Shown: piece after piece, positions 36,058-43,305 of the stretch | Numbering within the stretch: position 1 is the stretch's first letter | How the letters are laid out: the number at the start of each line of letters is the position of its first letter | Assembly: GCA_030428205.1 (NCBI GenBank) | Contig: JAUIBK010000006.1 | Location: 1 to 64,000 of the forward strand | Length of the DNA: 64,000 bases | Source: a bacterium | GTDB lineage: Bacteria; Bdellovibrionota_C; UBA2361; RFPC01 | Direction of reading: 5' to 3' | Made by a program: the position numbers and the translations under genes | The notes under the pieces: generated by a model | The model's input: only the letters and a program-made list of their open reading frames with translations | Databases searched by the model: none | Told to the model about the DNA's origin: nothing

Positions 36058-37407
36058 TTAGTAGCTTATCTCATAATCTTTAATCTTATTGAGAAGAGTC
36101 TTATAGCTGACCCCAAGCACCCGGGCCGCCTGACTCTTATTTCCACTCGTCTGTCTGAGAACCTTATCAATAATGTCGATCTCAGCACGCCTTGTCGCCG
36201 CTTGAGCTATCTCTGGGAGTGTTAGTGTTGTTTCACTGAGCGCGCTATAATCAAAATTCATGGTGAGACCAAGGTGTTCTGGTTTGATGGAGCCTTCTGC
36301 CAGTATGACAGCACGCTCAATCACATTTTCAAGCTCTCGTGCATTACCAGGCCACGGATATTTTCTAATAAGATCTGCGGCTTCTTTGGAGAGCGAAAGT
36401 TTGTCTCTTCCTTCGTGACTACAAAAATATTCAATAAAATAATTTGCAAGTGAGAGTAAGTCAGATGGTCGTTGTCTGAGTGGTGGAATATTAAGCGTGA
36501 CAACGGCAATGCGGTAGTAAAAGTCTTCTCGCATCTTTCCACTATCCATCGCAGCTTCGACATCAACATTCGTTGCTGCAATGATACGTGGATTAACTTT
36601 ACGTGGTTTATTTCCACCAACAGGTTTGATCTCTTTTTCTTGAAGAGCTCGAAGAAGTTTTACTTGAAGAGTTGCTGGCATGTCGCCTATCTCGTCGAGG
36701 AAAACAGTGCCTTCAGATGCTAATTCAAAAACCCCAATTCGATCCTGGGTTGCTCCGGTAAATGAGCCTGCAACATGACCAAAAAACTCACTTTCTAGGA
36801 GATCTGCAGGAAGAGCTGCGCAGTTAATAGCAACAAATGGTTTGTCTGCTCTTGGGCTATGCTCGTGTATGTAGCGAGCAATAAGTTCTTTTCCTGTCCC
36901 GCTTTCACCAAGCAATAGCACCGAAGAATCAACACGAGCAACTTTCTTCGCTTGGTGGAGCACCTTGAGTGTTGCGGAATCTTCTGTGAGAAACTTACGA
37001 ACACGCTTCGTTTCTTTTCCTAATGATCGATTGATGATTCGTCGGTGTTCGATGACTTCTGATAAAACTGAGCAGAGATGAAGAGGTTCAAATGGTTTGG
37101 TAATGAAGTCGTTTGCTCCCTCTTTCATCGCAGCAACGGCGATATCAATAGAGCCAAATGCGGTCATGATAAGGTAAGGAATGTCGGCACTCTCTTGACG
37201 AATATCTTGCAAAAGCTCAATACCATTCTTTTGTGGAAGTTTAAAATCAGACAGAACGCATGAGTATGAATGTGCACGAAAAGACTCAAATGCCTCTTCA
37301 GCCGTAGCAAAGCTATCAACCTCATACCCCTCTGCTTCAAGCACGGAAGCAAGTACTTCACGGAGTGTGTCAGCATCTTCTACGACAAGAATTCGTTCAT
37401 TCTTCAT
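36058..37407 (-). CDS. NtrC-family sigma-54-dependent response regulator
   Basis: A 449-residue activator with three domains. The receiver has acidic 'VVEDADTLRE' and phospho-Asp in 'CVLSDFKLPQKNG' at about residue 54. The AAA+ domain has Walker A 'GESGTGKELIA', sigma-54 loop 'GSFTGA' and Walker B 'GTVFLDEIGDMP'. A C-terminal Fis-type helix-turn-helix ('SGNKSQAARVLGVSYKTLLNKI') completes it. The loop reads GSFTGA rather than the usual GAFTGA, a rare natural variant. No cognate kinase is adjacent. Confidence 0.95.
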   Translation of the reverse strand: MKNERILVVEDADTLREVLASVLEAEGYEVDSFATAEEAFESFRAHSYSCVLSDFKLPQKNGIELLQDIRQESADIPYLIMTAFGSIDIAVAAMKEGANDFITKPFEPLHLCSVLSEVIEHRRIINRSLGKETKRVRKFLTEDSATLKVLHQAKKVARVDSSVLLLGESGTGKELIARYIHEHSPRADKPFVAINCAALPADLLESEFFGHVAGSFTGATQDRIGVFELASEGTVFLDEIGDMPATLQVKLLRALQEKEIKPVGGNKPRKVNPRIIAATNVDVEAAMDSGKMREDFYYRIAVVTLNIPPLRQRPSDLLSLANYFIEYFCSHEGRDKLSLSKEAADLIRKYPWPGNARELENVIERAVILAEGSIKPEHLGLTMNFDYSALSETTLTLPEIAQAATRRAEIDIIDKVLRQTSGNKSQAARVLGVSYKTLLNKIKDYEISY

Positions 37408-37773
37408 GGTTTCTTAGCCCATCAATGAGTAGAGGTGTGAACTGCGTTACCCACTTGTTACGTAGTAATCTATCGGCAAGAGAAGCGGGCTACTTAACCG
37501 CTTTGCGGTGTGTAACCCCCTGGAAATATAAAGAGATAAGGATTTTTCTCAGAAAGAAAAATGCCTGAGGAGAATCAGGTGACACAATATTTTTGCGGAC
37601 TTGTCGGAGTAGGAGAACCCTCGACGGTTGTTTTGTTCTTGTTTCCTTTTTCTCATCCTTCTCCTGCACCTATCTCCTCACCTTGCTCCAATAGAGAATG
37701 ATAAGGAGCTTGGTGCAGGTGCAGGTGCAGGAGGAAGATGAAGAGAAGGGGGAAGAAAAAAGCGGGGATTGGG
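37408..37773. other. Intergenic region with one long inverted repeat
   Basis: No defensible gene in 366 bases. It contains an imperfect inverted repeat with TCCTGCACC arms (37654-37670 and 37724-37740), one of three family members. The right arm includes three tandem GGTGCA units. Confidence 0.5.
37654..37740. repeat. TGCACC-type long inverted repeat, copy 1
   Basis: Left arm 37654-37670 and right arm 37724-37740, with two mismatches and a loop of about 53 bp. It shares the core TCCTGCACC / GGTGCAGGA with copies at 43501-43629 and 52903-53035. Confidence 0.7.
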
Positions 37774-38454
37774 TTACTCACTGACCTTCGGAACGGCGAG
37801 AGTAAACGTCTCTCCAATAAGTCCATAAGAGAGGCCACCGAGTCTTCCTACGGTACGGTATTTTGAGAAATCAATGCGACCTTTTTCATAACAGTCTGAG
37901 GCGATATGCGCATACACGATTTCACCGATAACAAGTGTCGAAGACCCAGGTCCTCCATCACCAAGCGAAACAGTTTGTGTAAGTTTGCATTCCATCTGCA
38001 TTGCCGATTCGGCAACGCGGGGAGGAGAAACCCTGGTAGAAGGGGCAGGTGTAAGCCCAGCTTCTTCCATCTCATTTATCTCCTTTAAGAAATCTCCAGC
38101 ACAGTGCACGACAGGTTCAATCATCCACTCATTGGCACTATTGACGACAAACTCTTGTGTCTCTTTGATGTTTGCTAAGGTGTCTTTCTCTCTCCCGTCG
38201 GGTGGCGTGCCAACGGAGAAAACAACACTTGGAGGACTACTTGAAACCCCGCTAAAAAAACTAAATGGGGCAACATTAACGACCCCGTCTCGGCTGATGG
38301 TGCTTACAAATGCTATTGGCCGTGGAACAATCGCTCCAATAAGAAACTTATAGCGTTCTTTTTGTGAAAGCTCAGCGAGATCAACTCCTGTCACGTCTGA
38401 GAAAGGGGTTGTTATTTTTGATCCAGGCTTCCATTCGGGGTGTGGAGAGGTCAT
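37774..38454 (-). CDS. Flavin reductase-like, FMN-binding split-barrel protein
   Basis: A 226-residue flavin reductase-like protein. The signature is 'GAIVPRPIAFVSTISRDGVVNVAPFSFF' (about 37-64), followed by 'GREKDTLANIKETQEFVVN'. These proteins bind FMN and often supply reduced flavin or act on flavin-linked substrates. The physiological partner is unknown. It is 22 bases downstream of the unknown gene at 38477 and likely co-transcribed with it and dam. Confidence 0.88.
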   Translation of the reverse strand: MTSPHPEWKPGSKITTPFSDVTGVDLAELSQKERYKFLIGAIVPRPIAFVSTISRDGVVNVAPFSFFSGVSSSPPSVVFSVGTPPDGREKDTLANIKETQEFVVNSANEWMIEPVVHCAGDFLKEINEMEEAGLTPAPSTRVSPPRVAESAMQMECKLTQTVSLGDGGPGSSTLVIGEIVYAHIASDCYEKGRIDFSKYRTVGRLGGLSYGLIGETFTLAVPKVSE

Positions 38455-38476
38455 AGAGAATCCTTAAAACTTTTGG

Positions 38477-39004
38477 TCAGGCAGAAAATGCCACTTGTAC
38501 TCGTTCGCAAAAGAGAGAATACCTGTCAGCTACCTTGGGCATGGCAAGCATGAGTTCACGGGTTGTAAAAGCGTCAGTCTCATTATCTGGCATTTCTACT
38601 TCTCCAACACTTTGCACTATTTCGCGGAGAGGATCGAGGTCCTCTTGGCCAACCGAAAGATAGTAGTACGGCACGATCTGATCTGAGACGATCAATTGAG
38701 CCTGCTTTAAGTCTCCCCCAACAAAATCTTGAACTGAAAGGAGGGTTACATCAAGTTGACCCCACCAGGGCTTGTCGACGCCCCATTCAAGAGGTTGACA
38801 TGAGAGCTCTCGCGACCAAACCTGCTTGAAGACAGATTGTAGCTCAGCCAGAGTTTCCTCAACAGGTACAGGTTTATGAGGAAGGTGTAGATGAGCAAAA
38901 TGAGATGGGAGAATTATTCCCCCGGGAGAAAGTTCGAAAGCTTCTTCGTTGAGGGGGGGATCTTGATCTGATCCAAATTTCTGTTCTTCAGGTTCGAAAC
39001 TCAT
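38477..39004 (-). CDS. Conserved-looking acidic protein of unknown function
   Basis: A 175-residue acidic cytoplasmic protein that I do not recognise. It has no signal or membrane segment. An aromatic patch ('LEWGVDKPWWGQLDV') and 'VSDQIVPYYYLSVGQEDLDPL' are the most distinctive parts. It lies between the dam and flavin reductase genes with short gaps on both sides (24 and 22 bases), so it is probably in one operon with them. No role can be assigned. Confidence 0.6.
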   Translation of the reverse strand: MSFEPEEQKFGSDQDPPLNEEAFELSPGGIILPSHFAHLHLPHKPVPVEETLAELQSVFKQVWSRELSCQPLEWGVDKPWWGQLDVTLLSVQDFVGGDLKQAQLIVSDQIVPYYYLSVGQEDLDPLREIVQSVGEVEMPDNETDAFTTRELMLAMPKVADRYSLFCERVQVAFSA

Positions 39005-39028
39005 AACAATACTTCAAGGGGGGGCGAA

Positions 39029-39898
39029 TTAGTAATTTCGTATAAGAAGTTCTTTTACTTTGCCTCGCTTAGCTCCCTTTGAGTTGATAGCTCTCGTTGC
39101 TCCAATGCGCTCAACGCGAAACTCATGAAAGAGGTCCACGATCGCAGGGTTTGACGAGTTCGAAAGAAGAAAGCGTGCCCCACGAGAGTCAAGCTCACGG
39201 CAGGTGTCACGAAGCGCTATATGTTCTTCAAAGGGAAAGCCGTCTTTGGTGTAGGCCGTAAAGTCACTTGTTTCATTAAGCGGAGCATAGGGTGGGTCAA
39301 AGTAGACAAAGTCTCCTTTTCCTGCGCGTGAAACAAGGCTGCGAAAATCTTCCTGAAAGATGCCAGCGGTTTGAAGCGCTTGGCTACACGCACGTAAATT
39401 TATCTCATGAAGGATTGTCGGATTGGTGTAGCGGCCAAAGGGAACATTAAACTGTCCTTTAGAATTTACCCGGTAGAGGCCGTTGTAGCAGGTTTTGTTG
39501 AGAAAAATAATACGACTCACTCGCTCAACAGCCGAGAGCGACATAAATCCTTCTTCTCTGTCTCGGGCCCGTACTTTGTAATAGTACTCTTTTTCGTAGC
39601 GGTGTTGCTTGAGCGACTCTATGAGCGCATCAACATCGTCGCGTACCACCTCGTACGCTTCTATAAGATCACGGTTTACATCAGCAAGGAGCGCAACTTC
39701 TGGTTGAAGACCAAAAAAAACTGCTCCACCTCCGACAAACGGCTCAAAATAATTTTCGTAATCTTTGGGTATACGTTTAAGAATTTCAGTTAAGAGTTGC
39801 GACTTTCCCCCAGCCCACTTTAAAAATGGTCGACAGTTAAGGCGAGATGGAATACTCGTTGAAGAATCGTCTAGGAGAACAGCGGTTTGATCTGACAT
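39029..39898 (-). CDS. dam: DNA adenine methylase, D12 class
   Basis: A 289-residue Dam-type N6-adenine methyltransferase. The SAM motif is 'PFLKWAGGKSQLL' (about 24-36) with 'YFEPFVGGGAVFF', and the catalytic motif IV is 'FVYFDPPYAPL' (DPPY). The 'NKTCYNGLYRVNSKGQFNVPFG' segment is typical of Dam enzymes recognising GATC. With no restriction enzyme nearby it is probably an orphan methylase, for example in mismatch repair or regulation. GATC specificity is inferred from family only. Confidence 0.93.
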   Translation of the reverse strand: MSDQTAVLLDDSSTSIPSRLNCRPFLKWAGGKSQLLTEILKRIPKDYENYFEPFVGGGAVFFGLQPEVALLADVNRDLIEAYEVVRDDVDALIESLKQHRYEKEYYYKVRARDREEGFMSLSAVERVSRIIFLNKTCYNGLYRVNSKGQFNVPFGRYTNPTILHEINLRACSQALQTAGIFQEDFRSLVSRAGKGDFVYFDPPYAPLNETSDFTAYTKDGFPFEEHIALRDTCRELDSRGARFLLSNSSNPAIVDLFHEFRVERIGATRAINSKGAKRGKVKELLIRNY

Positions 39899-40095
39899 GA
39901 TTCGAGAATTCTACCGCTTGAGATCTCTAAAATCAAAGCAAAAAATGAGGCGCCATTGGCGCGGAGAAAAGAGCAGACAATGTCAGTCGCGAGTCCAACT
40001 CGTTGAACTTGAGTGGTTTGATCGATAGCTACCTCAAAGGTAAGACCCTGTTGTTTGGCAACAGAAACCGCAACAACAGCAGGCGCTCCGCACAT
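39871..40095 (-). pseudogene. Possible gene remnant upstream of dam
   Basis: An open minus-strand frame from about 40196 to 39871 reads plausibly as protein for about 107 codons (ending '...VCSFLRANGASFFALILEISSGRILESCQIKPLFS'). It has no usable start codon before the ATG at 40095 and overlaps the dam start by 28 bases. I do not recognise it. It may be a truncated remnant or a chance frame. Confidence 0.25.
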
Positions 40096-40233
40096 CTCTG
40101 CTAAGCAGCGAGCGAGGACTGGATAGTGCGCTTGAAGGGCGATATCAAGTTGGAGGGAGTGGGAAGTACGTTTGGAAAAACCTTCTGATGTTTCTTAAGA
40201 AGTGCTGAACCTCTCTATGACCAGTGAAAGGAT

Positions 40234-40263
40234 GGGCCGCTCTAACCGAAGCTAGAGCGGCCC
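40234..40263. terminator. GC-rich perfect hairpin downstream of the GC-rich gene
   Basis: GGGCCGCTCTA (40234-40244) pairs perfectly with TAGAGCGGCCC (40253-40263). There is no T-tract on the minus side, so termination is probable rather than certain. It closes the 3' side of the gene at 40285. Confidence 0.5.
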
Positions 40264-40284
40264 TCCTGCAGGAACGAATGGGTT

Positions 40285-40749
40285 CTACGCCGTGATGTGA
40301 TCGTGTACGTGCTGACTGACGAAGGCGTTCAAGCCGTTGTCGTCCAGCTCCCTGGTTTCACGGTCGTCGCGCGAGGTCCGCAAGTGAATCTTGCAGGTCT
40401 CGAGCGCCGAGCTCCCATTACGCCACCTCATGACTTCACGTGCGAGCACGCCGAGTTCTCCATCGGTCAGGACCTCGGAGATGTCGACATACTTGCCGTT
40501 GGTGAGGTTGAGGTGAACGTGGCCCCCCTGCAGGTGAAAGACCATGTGGTCGTTCCCCTGACTTTCGATCAGGGCTTCGCCGAGGGCTTTGCCCTTGCCG
40601 AACTCGTCGATCAGGATCACCTCCTCGCCTCGCACGTATGCGATGTGGGAGATGGCGGCGACGAAGCTGCGGATAGTTGGCGCGTTGGGGACAGTAGAAG
40701 GAATTCGATCCTGTAGTGCGGTGATGTACCGCTGGTGTGTGCTGGCCAC
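40285..40749 (-). CDS. GC-rich orphan gene of unknown function, probably acquired
   Basis: A 154-residue protein that I do not recognise. It has 'FVAAISHIAYVRGEEVILIDEFGKGKALGEAL' and His-rich 'DHMVFHLQGGHVHLNL', ending 'VSQHVHDHITA'; histidine clusters could bind a metal. The gene is visibly richer in G+C than its neighbours, with many GCG/CGC and third-position G/C. It is bracketed by strong hairpins at 40234-40263 and 40813-40863. This suggests recent acquisition as a self-contained unit. Function unknown. Confidence 0.65.
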   Translation of the reverse strand: MASTHQRYITALQDRIPSTVPNAPTIRSFVAAISHIAYVRGEEVILIDEFGKGKALGEALIESQGNDHMVFHLQGGHVHLNLTNGKYVDISEVLTDGELGVLAREVMRWRNGSSALETCKIHLRTSRDDRETRELDDNGLNAFVSQHVHDHITA

Positions 40750-40812
40750 TAAAGGCCCTCCTCTCGGTTAGGGGTGATGTGATTCCTTGGAGATTCAAGG
40801 CCGACGCGCGAG

Positions 40813-40863
40813 AATGCGCATCTTAGTGAGTAGCGTGAGCTCACTACCCTCTAAGATGCGCAT
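40813..40863. repeat. Long hairpin upstream of the GC-rich gene
   Basis: ATGCGCATCTTAG (about 40814-40826) pairs with CTAAGATGCGCAT (40851-40863), with an inner GTAG...TGAGCTCA...CTAC stem. The rest of 40864-41093 has no gene I can support. Confidence 0.55.
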
Positions 40864-41093
40864 CTGGTCTCACATTCCAAACGAAGTAGGAGGAGAAAAA
40901 AAAAGTAAGTACCTTTGAAAACGTACTTCTCACAGCACAAGCTCACGATCGCAGCCGTGTCGAACCTCTAATGTGAGAAGAGTTAAATAGTAACTTCTAC
41001 AAAGATGTGACTGTGGGAAAAGAGCGCTAACCAAACGTAAACATAACAATAGTCGAGTGAGGTTTACTAGTAAAGAAACCTTCCGCCCAGACT

Positions 41094-41558
41094 CTACTTG
41101 GTCCTACGTTCCTGAAAAAACTGTCGAATAAGTGTTCGACATCTCTCTTCCTCGAGGCCACCGGCAACCTCAGCGAGGGGCCCCCAGCTCTGATCTCCGG
41201 TGAGATCGTACTTAGACCCTGCTCCCCCCATCCGTTGGTCAAATGCTCCAAAGACGACTCGCTTGAGGCGAGCAAGGCGAATTGCGCCCATGCACATAGG
41301 ACACGGTTCGAGAGTCACGTACAGCTCACACCCCGTGAGTCTCCAGTTGTTGATACTTTTGCTGGCTTCTTTGATTGCGAGTATCTCAGCGTGTGCACAC
41401 GCATCACCAAGTTCTTCAATTTGATTTCTTGCCTTGGCGATGACTTGGCCATCATGTACGACCACAGCTCCGACAGGAACTTCGCCTGCGGAGTATGCTA
41501 GCTCAGCTTGTTTGTAGGCTAATTCAAAAAAGGCGTGGTCTTCAGGAGAGAAAGTCAT
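41094..41558 (-). CDS. tadA: tRNA-specific adenosine deaminase TadA
   Basis: A 154-residue zinc deaminase that converts A34 of tRNA-Arg(ACG) to inosine. The zinc and proton-transfer motif is 'ACAHAEILAI' (HAE, about 55-64) and the second motif is 'LEPCPMCMGAIRLAR' (PCxxC). Length and motifs are typical. Its substrate, tRNA-Arg(ACG), is encoded 1.7 kb away at 43229. Confidence 0.95.
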   Translation of the reverse strand: MTFSPEDHAFFELAYKQAELAYSAGEVPVGAVVVHDGQVIAKARNQIEELGDACAHAEILAIKEASKSINNWRLTGCELYVTLEPCPMCMGAIRLARLKRVVFGAFDQRMGGAGSKYDLTGDQSWGPLAEVAGGLEEERCRTLIRQFFQERRTK

Positions 41559-41611
41559 GAGAGGGGGGGATAACGTTTGAAGCAGTAATTCTTCGCTTAT
41601 GTGAAAAATTT

Positions 41612-41684
41612 AACCACCGAGTACACCAACGGCACCGAGATGTTTGAGCCTTAGTTCTCGGTGCCCCCGGTGTACTCGGTGGTT
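41612..41684 (-). terminator. ACCGAG-type palindrome, probable terminator of the tRNA-Ser cluster
   Basis: Arms 41612-41640 and 41656-41684 are complementary except for three central positions. They contain CACCGAG and its complement repeatedly. On the minus strand the hairpin is followed by AAATTTTTC, and on the plus strand by TTTTT. It could therefore stop transcripts from both sides. Confidence 0.6.
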
Positions 41685-41720
41685 TTTCTCTTGAGACCTA
41701 GGCTAAGACGGAGACTGAAG

Positions 41721-41796
41721 CACGGGTTCGAACCCCCCGGGACTCATCTTGTTTCAGATAAACCCCCACTCTGTGCTTATACTACATAAAACAACC
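41721..41796 (-). repeat. Partial third tRNA-Ser(GGA) terminal repeat
   Basis: The 58-bp spacer (41739-41796) is essentially the same as that at 42017-42074. It is followed by an inverted T-arm (GGGGGGTTCGAACCC on the minus strand), where the unit breaks off. Confidence 0.7.
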
Positions 41797-41934
41797 TGGC
41801 GGAGAGGAGGGGATTCACCATTTGCGTGCGCAAATGGTATTCGAAGCAGTCTTTTCTCAGGGGGTTCGAATCCCCCTGTAAACAAAGCTTCGCAATGAAA
41901 CCACTTCCAGGCGTATCCGCCAAAAACTACAACC
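41797..41934 (-). repeat. tRNA-Ser(GGA) terminal repeat, copy 2 (138 bp)
   Basis: On the minus strand: 58-bp spacer (41934-41877), inverted T-arm GGGGGATTCGAACCCCC, about 13 bases, then CTTCGAAT. The palindrome ACCATTTGC/GCAAATGGT follows, and then GAATCCCCTCCTCTCCGCCA, the last 20 bases of the tRNA with CCA. Confidence 0.85.
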
Positions 41935-42074
41935 TGGCGGAGAGGAGGGGATTCACCATTTGCAAAATTGCAAATGGAATTCGAAGCAGACTTTCCTCAG
42001 GGGGTTCGAATCCCCCGGGACTCATCTTGTTTCAGATAAACCCCCACTCTGTGCTTATACTACATAAAACAACC
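41935..42074 (-). repeat. tRNA-Ser(GGA) terminal repeat, copy 1 (140 bp)
   Basis: Directly downstream of tRNA-Ser(GGA). It has a 58-bp spacer (42074-42017) and an 82-bp core (42016-41935) with the same plan as copy 2. The palindrome is CCATTTGC/GCAAATGG with a different loop. Confidence 0.85.
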
Positions 42075-42164
42075 TGGCGGAGAGGAGGGGATTCGAACCC
42101 CCGATACGCTTGCACGTATACACGCTTTCCAAGCGTGCGCCTTCAACCGCTCGGCCACCTCTCC
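42075..42164 (-). tRNA. tRNA-Ser(GGA)
   Basis: 90 bases including encoded CCA. The acceptor GGAGAGG pairs with CCTCTCC, the long variable arm of class II tRNA is present, and the T-arm is GGGGGTTCGAATCCCC. The anticodon loop TTGGAAA gives GGA. Followed on its 3' side by two full terminal repeats and one partial. Confidence 0.95.
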
Positions 42165-42209
42165 GAAATCACCAAAATTTTGCATGCAAAATTTTTCGTG
42201 ATTTCGGAG
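42161..42209 (-). repeat. 5'-leader palindrome of tRNA-Ser(GGA)
   Basis: CTCCGAAATCAC (42161-42172) pairs with GTGATTTCGGAG (42198-42209) around an AAAATTTTGC/GCAAAATTTT core. The stem includes the first bases of the mature tRNA. The same structure is present at tRNA-Ser(GCT) but not at tRNA-Ser(TGA). Confidence 0.75.
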
Positions 42210-42278
42210 ACCACGCCGTAGCCTGAAAGGCGAAGGCGGGTACTCAAACTAAAAAAAACCTACAAGGATCATGAATAA

Positions 42279-42384
42279 ATGCAAATGGATTCGAAGCAGT
42301 GTTGTTTTCAGGAGGGTTGAATCTCCCTGTACAAATAGCTTCAGTAGAAACCGCTTCCAGGCGTATCCGCCAAAAGCTATAACC
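42279..42384 (-). repeat. Degenerate tRNA-Ser(GCT) terminal repeat, copy 3
   Basis: The 57-bp spacer (42328-42384) is followed by a mutated inverted T-arm (GGGAGATTCAACCCTCC on the minus strand) and CTTCGAATCCATTTGC. The unit then breaks off inside the palindrome. Confidence 0.7.
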
Positions 42385-42521
42385 TGGCGGAGAGGAGGGG
42401 ATTCACCATTTGCTTACGCAAATGGTATTCGAAGCAGTGTTGTTTTAGGGGGTTCGAATCCCCCTGTACAAATAGCTTCAGTAGAAACCACTTCCTATAA
42501 GCTTCGCCAAACGTAAAAACC
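42385..42521 (-). repeat. tRNA-Ser(GCT) terminal repeat, copy 2 (137 bp)
   Basis: 57-bp spacer (42465-42521) plus 80-bp core (42385-42464): inverted T-arm, CTTCGAAT, palindrome ACCATTTGC/GCAAATGGT with a TAAG-type loop, and the tRNA 3' end with CCA. Confidence 0.85.
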
Positions 42522-42660
42522 TGGCGGAGAGGAGGGGATTCACCATTTGCGTGCGCAAATGGTATTCGAAGCAGTCTTTCCTCAGGGGGGTTCGAATCCC
42601 CCTGTAAACAAAGCTTCGCAATGAAACCGCTTCCAGGCGTATCCGCCAAAAGCTATAACC
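42522..42660 (-). repeat. tRNA-Ser(GCT) terminal repeat, copy 1 (139 bp)
   Basis: 58-bp spacer (42603-42660) plus 81-bp core (42522-42602) with the standard plan. It directly follows the CCA end of tRNA-Ser(GCT). Confidence 0.85.
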
Positions 42661-42750
42661 TGGCGGAGAGGAGGGGATTCGAACCCCCGGTACGGTAACC
42701 CGTACACTCGCTTAGCAGGCGAGCACCTTCAGCCACTCGGTCACCTCTCC
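42661..42750 (-). tRNA. tRNA-Ser(GCT)
   Basis: 90 bases with encoded CCA. The class II long variable arm is present, the anticodon loop CTGCTAA gives GCT, the acceptor is GGAGAGG/CCTCTCC and the T-arm is GGGGGTTCGAATCCCC. Confidence 0.95.
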
Positions 42751-42795
42751 GAAATCACCAAAATTTTGCACGCAAAATTTTTCGTGATTTCGGAG
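42747..42795 (-). repeat. 5'-leader palindrome of tRNA-Ser(GCT)
   Basis: Nearly identical to the leader palindrome at 42161-42209 (one or two loop changes). It also overlaps the first four bases of the mature tRNA. Confidence 0.75.
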
Positions 42796-42849
42796 ACCAC
42801 GCCCGAGCTCGAATGAGCGGAGGCGGGTAAAGAGAAGTGCTAAAAAAAC

Positions 42850-42989
42850 TGGCGGAGAGAGGGGGAACCCCATTTGCATAAATGCAAATGGAATTCGAAG
42901 CAGTATTTCTCTAGGGGGTTCGAATCCCCCCGGGGAAACAAAGTTAAGAACCTCGCTCCGTCCTGTAACATAATCAAAGTTACAACAGT
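42850..42989 (-). repeat. tRNA-Ser(TGA) terminal repeat (140 bp)
   Basis: 58-bp spacer (42932-42989) with a sequence unlike the other spacers, plus an 82-bp core (42850-42931). The core has an inverted T-arm, CTTCGAAT, palindrome CCATTTGC/GCAAATGG and the 3' end of this tRNA (CTCTCTCCGCCA, as in this gene and not the other two). Confidence 0.85.
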
Positions 42990-43079
42990 TGGCGGAGAGA
43001 GGGGGATTCGAACCCCCGATACCCGTTAAGGTATGCTGGTTTTCAAGACCAGTGCCTTCAACCGCTCGGCCACCTCTCC
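42990..43079 (-). tRNA. tRNA-Ser(TGA)
   Basis: 90 bases with encoded CCA. The anticodon loop CTTGAAA gives TGA, and the class II variable arm is present. Its wobble uridine would be a substrate for the CmoA/CmoB enzymes encoded at 53947-55997. Followed by one terminal repeat. Confidence 0.95.
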
Positions 43080-43228
43080 ACACGTTTTGTATGCCCCAAG
43101 AAAGCTTCGGGCATGGGCCAAGAGATTAGATCAAAAAGGAAAAGTGTTGCAAGATGGGGAGCTTCCATTTTTTTTTCTTGAAAATTTTGCCTTAAACGTC
43201 CAGATTTGCTACCAATTCACCCTGGTCA

Positions 43229-43305
43229 GCACCCTTAGCTCAGCTGGATAGAGCGTCTGACTACGAATCAGAAGGTCGGGAGTTCGAATCTCTCAGGGTG
43301 CGCCA
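43229..43305 (+). tRNA. tRNA-Arg(ACG)
   Basis: 77 bases with encoded CCA. The acceptor is GCACCCT/AGGGTGC, the anticodon stem TCTGA/TCAGA has loop CTACGAA (ACG), and the T-arm is GGGAGTTCGAATCTCTC. A34 is the TadA target. Convergent with the tRNA-Ser genes. Confidence 0.96.

Noticed and set aside
40285..40716. Plus-strand frame opposite the GC-rich gene
   Set aside because: High G+C suppresses stop codons on both strands. The minus-strand frame has the better start and a plausible protein composition, though I cannot exclude the other strand completely.
41797..42016. Extra tRNA-Ser genes
   Set aside because: Only the 3' ~20 bases of the tRNA are present in each unit; there is no 5' acceptor half, D-arm or anticodon arm.
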